Assembly (NCBI GenBank): GCA_019115165.1
Contig: DXEB01000023.1
Coordinates: forward strand, 1-64,000
DNA: 64,000 nt
Origin: Candidatus Anaerotignum merdipullorum
GTDB lineage: Bacteria; Bacillota; Clostridia; Lachnospirales; Anaerotignaceae
Direction: 5' to 3'
Shown: in pieces, positions 32,710 to 40,859 of the stretch
Numbering within the stretch: the stretch's first letter is position 1
Layout: each line of letters starts with the position of its first letter
The notes under the pieces: generated by a model
The model's input: the letters and a program-made list of their open reading frames with translations, nothing else
Database searches by the model: none
What the model was told of the DNA's origin: nothing
Made by a program: the position numbers and the translations under genes

Positions 32710-35175
32710 TTACGCATTGGCATTCATATACACTACTGTTGTTTTTCCTGTATTGGAGTCAGAATCCCAAGTCAGATCTGTCACGCCCAAAGCGGTTGCC
32801 AAATCCCGCATCGGCAGGAACGCTCTATCACCGGTCAACTCTAATGTTGCACTAGTGGGAATGGCACTGCCATTGACATACATCACACTTGCGCCTGCTG
32901 TCATAGAAATAATACGGCTTCCATACAGAATCGTAACCGTTCGACTTGCCTGATCCCACAGTACATTACTGTTATCCGTACCCAATGCAGTTGCTACTGC
33001 ACGGATCGGCAGCATGGTATATCCATTGCTGTTGATGTATGCCGGCACATCCAGCTCTATGTTCTTCTCTCCCGCAATCAGATAAGCCTCGCCAATTGGC
33101 ACAATCAACTTCGTGGTAAATCCATCTACATCTCTGCCTCCAGTAATAATATGAACAAATCCAGTTTTTGCTACATAACTGATATCTTCCGCTTTTTCTC
33201 CGACAAATACAGTATCATCAGCATATAAGGTCTGTACCAGATATCCGTCTGCACCAGCGCTGTATCTGCTTGCCCGGAAGTTTTCCGCATCATCGGCGGT
33301 ACTTACGCCTAACATCGTTAACCCATATACAGATAAGTCATACGCGCCTGCCGGCAAATTTCTGTCCATATACAAGGTCAAATTGGAAATGGTTACCTCA
33401 GCGGGTTCTTCGTCACTTCTAGAATCTACCGTAAAGGTAATTTCACCATTGCTGGTCTTTACATTTTTTACAGTCAAACCACTGTCTTTATTCGCAGTAA
33501 TTACGGCATCATCATCAAAGTCGATTTTATCCAGACACAAGGCAAATTTGCTGCCCTTGTCCCACAAACCTGCTTCCGCTTCTGTAATGACAATATTGGT
33601 AGGGATTTCTGTATTTCTATAATCAATCGCCAAATCATTTTGTTCCGCTGTTACTGTAAATGGTTTGACAAACTTTGCAATGGTCACTTCCTGTGTTTCC
33701 AAAGCAGCGCCTTCCAACGTTAGTTCTACGTCTCCTTCAAAATCCGGATCTGCCACCAATGTAAATGTCACTGTCATTTCATATGGATCATCGCCAATTT
33801 TACTTTCCGCAAAAATGCGTTTTCCAAAGGAGAATGCTTCGTATTCCCCGTCCTCATACGCTTCTAAGAAGTCCGCTTCTTCCAGTGGATCCCCGTTTAC
33901 AGCCACCTCTGCCGCATATACGCCTTCCGGCAAACGCAGGATAAACGCTTTGCTGTTATCCCATGCGCCTGCAAACGTCTCTTTGATCGTCACTTCCAAG
34001 GATTCATGATCGCTGTCATCTGTAATGCCAGTATTTTCCGTGTCTACACCGCTGTACATCACCGGAATATCTTCCTCTTCGTCCACGCTCATTTGTACCG
34101 CATACGCAACCACCTTCGCGACTTCTACCGATACGGTGTCGTTGCCCGTAGCCAGAACGCGGATGGTTGCCGTCGCACCTTCTTTTGCTGTTGTTGCTTC
34201 TACCTGGACTGCACCAATGGTCAGCTCTTCCACATCCGCAGAAGCCATTGCTGCATTGACTTTGATGACCATTTCGTCATCGTCATAAGTGATCTCCGGC
34301 GTCGTTTCCGTATTTCCCGCTTTTACGGTAATGGCGCGGCTGTTGCTGTTGGCAAATTCAAATCCGCTGTTCAACTTCAACGTAATGGTATTGCCTTCGC
34401 TCAAAACAGCGCTCATGTTTGCACCGACAGATGGCTCCAACTTCAAATCAGAAATGGTAACCACTTCTTCTACCGCCACATCTTTGAGCTTCTTGACAGA
34501 AACTTGGATGCCTTTTGCCGCTACCGCTGCATAAACCAAGTCATCTCCGCCCGTAATCGTCATATCACGAGATTCCACCGTTACTGCAGCCTGTGTATTC
34601 TTAGATGTCTTTGTCAGCTTAGACGTCAAATTATAGGAAAAGACCCATCCGCGCTTCATCTGTCCTTTCAACGTAACTGTGATATCGTCTGTATCATCCA
34701 CCTCCAAGGCAGTAACTTCCACAGTTGTACCAATGGAATCTGTCAGAATGTCTCCCTGTCTATTGATAAAAACATACTGCCCTTCCTGTTCCGTCCCTGC
34801 TTCTCCTGCTGTCAGGATATACTGTGCACTGTCTGCCCGCAGTCCAATCAAACCCACCAGATTCTCCACAGTGGTCTGGCTTCCGACTTTGTCCCCATTC
34901 CTGTCCAGAAACTCTGCTTTGTCCAGTGTCAGCGTAATCTCCGCTTCCGGTACCTTTGTGCTGGCATAATCCGCTGTGGTAAACGTCAACTGCAGCTCTG
35001 CAGCTTCATCAGCAGAAATCACACCGTTTGTTCCCTGGATCTCGCTAACGGTATAATTCTCCGCACCGACGATTTTTGCCGTTGCCTTGACATTTTCATT
35101 CGCACCAAAAGCTGTTATTGGCAGCAATGACAGTATGAGGATGCCAGTCATTGCCATAGAAAATAATCTCTTCAT
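32710..35175 (-). CDS. Surface paralog B: secreted protein with C-terminal copper amine oxidase N-terminal-like (stalk) domain
   Basis: Signal peptide MKRLFSMAMTGILILSLLPITAFGA; strongly similar to paralog A throughout; also exactly 2466 nt. Confidence 0.88.
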   Translation of the reverse strand: MKRLFSMAMTGILILSLLPITAFGANENVKATAKIVGAENYTVSEIQGTNGVISADEAAELQLTFTTADYASTKVPEAEITLTLDKAEFLDRNGDKVGSQTTVENLVGLIGLRADSAQYILTAGEAGTEQEGQYVFINRQGDILTDSIGTTVEVTALEVDDTDDITVTLKGQMKRGWVFSYNLTSKLTKTSKNTQAAVTVESRDMTITGGDDLVYAAVAAKGIQVSVKKLKDVAVEEVVTISDLKLEPSVGANMSAVLSEGNTITLKLNSGFEFANSNSRAITVKAGNTETTPEITYDDDEMVIKVNAAMASADVEELTIGAVQVEATTAKEGATATIRVLATGNDTVSVEVAKVVAYAVQMSVDEEEDIPVMYSGVDTENTGITDDSDHESLEVTIKETFAGAWDNSKAFILRLPEGVYAAEVAVNGDPLEEADFLEAYEDGEYEAFSFGKRIFAESKIGDDPYEMTVTFTLVADPDFEGDVELTLEGAALETQEVTIAKFVKPFTVTAEQNDLAIDYRNTEIPTNIVITEAEAGLWDKGSKFALCLDKIDFDDDAVITANKDSGLTVKNVKTSNGEITFTVDSRSDEEPAEVTISNLTLYMDRNLPAGAYDLSVYGLTMLGVSTADDAENFRASRYSAGADGYLVQTLYADDTVFVGEKAEDISYVAKTGFVHIITGGRDVDGFTTKLIVPIGEAYLIAGEKNIELDVPAYINSNGYTMLPIRAVATALGTDNSNVLWDQASRTVTILYGSRIISMTAGASVMYVNGSAIPTSATLELTGDRAFLPMRDLATALGVTDLTWDSDSNTGKTTVVYMNANA

Positions 35176-35463
35176 GTTCTTTCCTCCTTTGTTTTTCCAA
35201 TCTGTTGCCGCTTGCGCCTCCGTTGTGCTGCATCTTCGTTGCACGATATAAAACGAAACGTTCTGCTGTTCTGTTGCTGGCAGAACAACAGGAAATGATG
35301 ACCGTCCTCACCAGAAAGCATAACCGCTGCCACCGTGCCCAACCGTGTACCGGTCGATGTTTTCCGGTAAGGATGCTCTGGAGTCCATAGGTATCTTGTC
35401 ATCCATTTGTCTTCCCCCGGACGTTTCTGGAATCAAGATACACTATGTTTTCCTTGCACCGCC

Positions 35464-35534
35464 ATTATATCTGCCAAAATTTTCAATTGCAAGAGGCGTC
35501 ATCGAACGCTAACCAAATTGTAAACGCTTAGAAA
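35464..35534 (-). promoter_or_regulatory. Promoter and phased direct repeats of paralog B
   Basis: Minus strand: -35 TTGCAA (35487-35492), 17 bp, -10 TATAAT (35464-35469); repeats TTAGCG, TTACAA, TTTCTA at plus 35507, 35518, 35529. Confidence 0.72.
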
Positions 35535-35606
35535 CGTCTATGCAAACAATCTGAAATGTTCTTTCGGAAAATGTTGGTTTTTTGTATTTTGTTCTACACA
35601 AAAAAG

Positions 35607-35645
35607 AAAACGAATGCCTTTTTTCAAAGACATCCGTTTTCCCGA
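35607..35645 (-). terminator. Intrinsic terminator of TolC-like gene
   Basis: minus strand AAAACGGATG...CATTCGTTTTCTTTTTT. Confidence 0.7.
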
Positions 35646-35673
35646 AAATCGCTTTGGATTTTTTCTCCTTGTC

Positions 35674-36870
35674 TTACTGTGCAGAACCACTGCTGGACAA
35701 CAGCTCCGTATTTTCAAACTGATAAATCTGCATGTCATGCGCATATTCCAGCTGGCGAACCGCATTTTCCGCCTGTTCTACAGCCAATTTCGCCTGTTCT
35801 ACTGTAATCGCCGTGGTATTGCCGGCTTCCAGATTGATCTGTGCAACACGATAAGCTGCTTCTGCCTGCGATAAGGCAGTTCGTGCTGATTCATGCTGAG
35901 ATTCCAGTGATAGAATCGTATTATATGCATTTTGGATCGCCAGCGTTTTGCTGTCCTTCGCCGTTTTCAGGCTGCGCTTTGCCGTATCATACGCATTTTC
36001 ATTGGTCGCAGAAGTCGCATTGGTGGAGGAAATAGACAAATAGTTCTTGTTGAATTCCGCATCGTCTACTGCCTGTTCCTGTAGTTTAATCGTATAATCC
36101 GAGTTCAATTTGCTGTTGATGTACTGATCCATGGTCTGATTCATGGTATACGGCTCATACTCTGTGTCATCGATCAAAATATACGCTGCATCGCTGTCTG
36201 CGCCAATCAAGTCATAGAACGACAAATATTCCTGTGCCAGCGCCATTTCCAATTTCGTCACATTATATTGCGCCTGTTCATAATCACTGCGCAGGGTATC
36301 CAAATCATAATCACTGAGCAATCCCAGGCGATTCTTCAGCCTGCCCTGTTCATACAGCGTTTTCTTGACTGCGGTATCCTGCTTTGCCAGCTCCAGCGAG
36401 CTTTCATCACTGAGAATGGACGTAAAGGAATTCTTTACCGTTGCTTCTATGGTCAACTTGGTGATTTCTCTGGAATAGCTGTTTTTGGTCATATTACTGC
36501 CAATCGTTTGGATGGAGGAATAGATACTGTAAATATCATCATCCACCCATTGTTGATAAGATACCGTCGGCACGCTGAAGGAACCAGTAATATCCCAGAT
36601 ATCTTCTTTCAACTCCTGCAAATATTCCGCCGTATCCGCTACATTCCGCAGTTCTGCGCTGTTGTCCATGGCCATATCCACTGCTTCTTCCAGCGTCAGT
36701 TCTTTTTCCTCCTGTGCTGCTTTGGCAGCCGCCTCTTCTGCCGTCAAAATTTCGACAGCAGGCACTGTTTCTTCCGTTTCCTGCGCTGCAAAAGCCGATG
36801 TGGAAAGCATCAGCGACAATCCCAGCGCCACCGCCGCCGCGACTTTTCCTTTATAGAACAAATATTTCAT
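35674..36870 (-). CDS. TolC-family-like secreted coiled-coil protein
   Basis: Signal peptide MKYLFYKGKVAAAVALGLSLMLSTSAFAA; ELTLEEAVDMAMDNSAELRN, long helices, GLLSDYDLDTLRSDYEQAQYNVTKLE and LEAGNTTAITVEQAKLAVEQAENAVRQLEYAHD are TolC-like repeats. Confidence 0.78.
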   Translation of the reverse strand: MKYLFYKGKVAAAVALGLSLMLSTSAFAAQETEETVPAVEILTAEEAAAKAAQEEKELTLEEAVDMAMDNSAELRNVADTAEYLQELKEDIWDITGSFSVPTVSYQQWVDDDIYSIYSSIQTIGSNMTKNSYSREITKLTIEATVKNSFTSILSDESSLELAKQDTAVKKTLYEQGRLKNRLGLLSDYDLDTLRSDYEQAQYNVTKLEMALAQEYLSFYDLIGADSDAAYILIDDTEYEPYTMNQTMDQYINSKLNSDYTIKLQEQAVDDAEFNKNYLSISSTNATSATNENAYDTAKRSLKTAKDSKTLAIQNAYNTILSLESQHESARTALSQAEAAYRVAQINLEAGNTTAITVEQAKLAVEQAENAVRQLEYAHDMQIYQFENTELLSSSGSAQ

Positions 36871-37265
36871 TTCTCCAAACCTCCCGAACAGGATTTTCAA
36901 AAATATGTTTATGATAAAACGAATTATACCATAAAATCTGCGAAAAAAATAGGTATTTTATCATTTCTTAAAAAAACCTTCAAAAAAAATAAAGCACACA
37001 ATGGAATGCCTTTGCTCTCGCTTGTTTTTGCATCCGTTTCGGTTTATCGCGCAAAATATCATGTATTATGATGTTTTTGATGCAATTTATCTCCTCCAAA
37101 AACAAGACCTGCCTTTCTCTGTCCAAATCATCTTTTATTTTCTGATATCTTGTGAAACACGCTGGCTTTTTGGAACTGCCTCCTGCCAAAAGCTTCTTTG
37201 TTCTTTCATAAAAATCTTCACAATTCGCAAAATTTTATGTTTGAAACGCGCTGTTGTATTTGCAC

Positions 37266-37308
37266 GCAAAAAAGAACCCTCCTCAGAGGATTCTCCAAGA
37301 AGGGTTCT
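37266..37308 (-). terminator. Intrinsic terminator of paralog C
   Basis: minus strand AAGAACCCTTCTTGGAGAATCCTCTGAGGAGGGTTCTT-TTTTT. Confidence 0.88.
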
Positions 37309-37363
37309 TCTATTTGCTTTTCAAACCGCGTCACTGCCAAGGCAGATTTGCCGATGGGGCAAA

Positions 37364-39874
37364 TTATTTGCTGCCGTTCAGTGTAGCTGTTCTGGTAGCT
37401 GCGTCCCAAGCGATATCGGTTACGCCCAGAGCTACGCCCAGGTCTCTCATCGGGATGAATGCTCTGCCGTCTACGATTTCAACTGCTGCACTCATCGGGA
37501 TAGCCTGACCACTTACATACATTACGGACTGACCGTTCTGCATGGAGATGATTCTGCTACCATACATGATGGTTACCGTTCTGGAAGGCTGATCCCACAG
37601 TACGCTGTTTGTGTTGATGCCCAGAGCATATGCAACGGCTCTGATGGGCAGCATGGTGTAACCGTCTGCGCTGATGTATGCGGGTACATCCAGAGCGATC
37701 TGGTTTTCACCAGCGATCAGGTAGTTTTCGCCAACAGGTACAACTACTTTGGTTGTGAAGGAGCTGTCGTCATCTTCACGACCTGCGGTTACGATGTTCA
37801 CGAAACCAGCTTTTGCTGTGTAAGATACGAAATCATCGTTGATGTCTGCGATGCAATCTACATCACCATCGCTCAGAAGCATACCCAGAACTTCTTCTTG
37901 CAAGTAACCTTCTCTAGCATCGTCCGCGCCAAATTTATCCTTTTCTACGCCCAGCATGGTAGAAGAATATACATCCAGGTCATATGCACCTGCAGGCAGG
38001 CTTCTGTCCATATACAACTGCATACCGGAGATGGTTACTTCTGCGGGTTCGTCGTCACTTCTGCTGTCTACTGTGAAATACAGAACATCATTGTCATGAT
38101 TTCTGCCGTCCAGTTTCACTTCGTCGTCTTTGATTTCCAGACCACTCTTGTCATCTACTGTGATTGTACCTTCATCATCGAAGTTAATTTTATCCAGTTC
38201 CAGAACAAACTCTGTATCTTTATCCCACAGACCAGCTTCTGCTTCTGTAATCACGACAGAAGTCGGAATTTCTGTATTTCTGTAGTCGATCTTCATATCG
38301 TTCTGTTCTGCTGTTACGGTAAAGGTTTTTACAAATTTTGCAATGGTTACTTCCTGTTCTTCCATAGCGTCGCCGGACAGGGTCAGAACAACGTCACCTT
38401 CGAAGTTGGGGTCTGCTACCAGTACCAGCTGGAAGGTCAGTTCGATGGGATCATCGTTGTCAGGATCATCCGGATCGCTTTCGTCCCAGCTTCTCTTTTC
38501 GAAGGTCAGGTTCACATAGTCACCTTCGTTATAAGCTGCTTCGAACCAAGGATATTCACCATTGTCAACACCACCCGTTCCAATATCGAAAGTCGGGCTA
38601 ACCACATCTACAATGTATACACCTTCGGGAACAGACAGGGTAAAGTCTTTGCTGTTATTCCAAGCACCAGCGAAGGTTTCTTCAATGGTTACTTCCAGAG
38701 ATTCGTGATCGCTGTCATCTGTAATACCATCGTTGTCAACGTTTACGCCGCTGTAGATCACAGGTACGTCTTCGTCTTCATCCACGCTCATCTGTACAGC
38801 ATATTCTACTATGGTTGCAACTTCTACGGAAACAGTGTCAGAACCGTCCAGAGTCACTCTCAGGGTTGCAACAGAGCCAGCTTTTGCATCCGCGGAGTCG
38901 ATCTTCAGCCCAGTGATTTCCCATTCGTCAATACCATCAACACCATCAACAATCATAGCATCATCCATAGGAATCACGATTTCATCGTCATCCACCTGCG
39001 CACCCCAACCGTTCAGAGTTCTGGTTGTTGTACCTGCTGTCAGCTCTGCCTCAGCCATGTTGCTGGTTACAAATTCAAAGCCGTTGTTCAGTCTCAGGGT
39101 CAGTTCATCTTCCGGATCAACTGTGCTCAACCCAAAATCATTGAAATCGCCAACAGTTGCTTCGATGGTGATATCTTCCAGGGTTGTGATTTCGTCTTCT
39201 GCTACGTCAACAGTATCCTTTACGGATACGTCAATGCCTTCTCTCTCAATAGAAGCGTATACCAAATCATCACCGTTGTTGATTTCGATATCATCGGATT
39301 CTACGGTAACGGTAGCTGTTTTGCCTCTGTTGGCATTGTCAATCAGGGAATCCAGAGAGATCAACAGTTCCCAACCAGCCGTCATTTTGCCAGAAAGGGT
39401 AAATGTCAGTACATCTTCGTCAGCATTAAGCTCAACATCTGATACCACGATAGTGTGATTATCACTATCTGTTAACTCATCAGTGTTATCGTCTACAGCT
39501 ACAAACTTACCAGAAGCACCATTTCGATAATTCGCAGTACCATCTTTGTCAGTGTTAATATAGAACACGTTTGGTGCCGCACCACTCACCCCAGCCTGGC
39601 TGAGTATTTTATCCGCGTCCCATGTAGCATTCTCCAAAGTCACTTCGATCTCTGCAGATGCAGTTGCAGATGAATAACTTGCTGTGGTAAAACGCAGCAT
39701 CAACTCTGCGTCGCCACCGATTGGATCTTCGTCATCCAAATCACCGTCGGCGTAGCTTTCCGCTTCCACCACACTCGCTCTGGCTTTTACGTCGCCGCTT
39801 GCCGCAAATGCCGTTGCGGGCACCAGGGATACGACCATAGCCGCAGCCATTACCATGGAAAGAAATTTTTTCAT
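37364..39874 (-). CDS. Surface paralog C: secreted protein with C-terminal copper amine oxidase N-terminal-like (stalk) domain
   Basis: Signal peptide MKKFLSMVMAAAMVVSLVPATAFAA; C-terminal AYISADGYTMLPIRAVAYALGINTNSVLWDQPSRTVTIMYGSRIISM; homologous to A, B and D. Confidence 0.88.
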   Translation of the reverse strand: MKKFLSMVMAAAMVVSLVPATAFAASGDVKARASVVEAESYADGDLDDEDPIGGDAELMLRFTTASYSSATASAEIEVTLENATWDADKILSQAGVSGAAPNVFYINTDKDGTANYRNGASGKFVAVDDNTDELTDSDNHTIVVSDVELNADEDVLTFTLSGKMTAGWELLISLDSLIDNANRGKTATVTVESDDIEINNGDDLVYASIEREGIDVSVKDTVDVAEDEITTLEDITIEATVGDFNDFGLSTVDPEDELTLRLNNGFEFVTSNMAEAELTAGTTTRTLNGWGAQVDDDEIVIPMDDAMIVDGVDGIDEWEITGLKIDSADAKAGSVATLRVTLDGSDTVSVEVATIVEYAVQMSVDEDEDVPVIYSGVNVDNDGITDDSDHESLEVTIEETFAGAWNNSKDFTLSVPEGVYIVDVVSPTFDIGTGGVDNGEYPWFEAAYNEGDYVNLTFEKRSWDESDPDDPDNDDPIELTFQLVLVADPNFEGDVVLTLSGDAMEEQEVTIAKFVKTFTVTAEQNDMKIDYRNTEIPTSVVITEAEAGLWDKDTEFVLELDKINFDDEGTITVDDKSGLEIKDDEVKLDGRNHDNDVLYFTVDSRSDDEPAEVTISGMQLYMDRSLPAGAYDLDVYSSTMLGVEKDKFGADDAREGYLQEEVLGMLLSDGDVDCIADINDDFVSYTAKAGFVNIVTAGREDDDSSFTTKVVVPVGENYLIAGENQIALDVPAYISADGYTMLPIRAVAYALGINTNSVLWDQPSRTVTIMYGSRIISMQNGQSVMYVSGQAIPMSAAVEIVDGRAFIPMRDLGVALGVTDIAWDAATRTATLNGSK

Positions 39875-40102
39875 GGCAATCATTCCTCCTTTTTTCTTTT
39901 CATCTCGTCTCTTCGTTTTATAATTATACAACGAACCTGCATATTTCTCCGCACCCCTCTCTCTACCGTCCGCCGCCTCCGAAAGCGGCTCCGCAGTCAC
40001 TTCAGTCATTCCCCCACTCCACGAAGTTCCCTTGGATTCTTTGGTGCTGCTCTCATCCGCGCCGAAGCGATACAGAGAAAGCGCAATTTCGTATGCAAGG
40101 TT

Positions 40103-40172
40103 ATTATATCTATGCATTCTTGTTTTTGCAAGCGAATTTTGCAGATGTAACAGAACTGTAATTTTACGGTAA
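40103..40172 (-). promoter_or_regulatory. Promoter and phased direct repeats of paralog C
   Basis: Minus strand: -35 TTGCAA (40126-40131), 17 bp, -10 TATAAT (40103-40108); repeats TTACAT, TTACAG, TTACCG at plus 40145, 40156, 40167. Confidence 0.8.
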
Positions 40173-40763
40173 CATAAAAAAAGAATGGAAAATCGGTAGA
40201 AATGGCTATTTTGCAGCATTTTACGGTATGTTATCAGAGAAAAAGGAGACTGGATGGCTGTCATATTACATCGGAAATCTGATTGGAATTCTCTCTTTGT
40301 TTACGTATAATATACATATATATACATTTATAATACAAGTGTAACGCTTTAACACTGCATTCGTACACTTTTGTATTCATTTTGTATTTTTCTGTTTTTT
40401 TACTGTTTTCTTCCATCATGTGTATGCATTCTTCTGTATGGTAACAGATAGAGGGAGCTTTTGCAAGCGTATTGAAGGGACGATTATTTGCATTTGATGT
40501 ATGGAACAGAATAAGTATACATTTGTAGTTTATTTGTGTTCTAACGAGGTGCGGGATGGGCGCGGTTTGCAGCCTTCGCTCTGCGTTTTCAGGATTTGCG
40601 GCTGATTCGCTGCGCTTACCATTTCCCAGCTGGACGTCACAAGGCGATTCCTTTCTGCCGCCCAATGGCAGAGCATCTATGCTCCCGAGCGCAACCTCCC
40701 CAACCGCCTCTTCCCGCTTTTGAAAAAGAGGTGAATCCATCCGCCGTTTTCCGCAGCGAAACA

Positions 40764-40806
40764 AAAAAAGAACCCTCCTCAGAGGATTCTCCAAGAAGGG
40801 TTCTTC
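40764..40806 (-). terminator. Intrinsic terminator of paralog D
   Basis: same hairpin sequence as the paralog C terminator, followed by a T tract on the minus strand. Confidence 0.88.
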
Positions 40807-40859
40807 TATTTACTTTTCAAACCGCGTCACTGCTAAGGCAGATTTGCCAATGGGGCAAA

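Noticed and set aside
31852-35463. Known riboswitch (e.g. c-di-GMP or c-di-AMP) in the paralog A/B leaders
   Set aside because: Shared CCGRAARACATCRASCGGT segment noted, but I could not match it to any consensus I know.
36901-36990. Paralog-type 11-bp repeats upstream of the TolC-like gene
   Set aside because: Looked for specifically; only an extended -10-like TGGTATAAT is present, with no phased TTACA hexamers.
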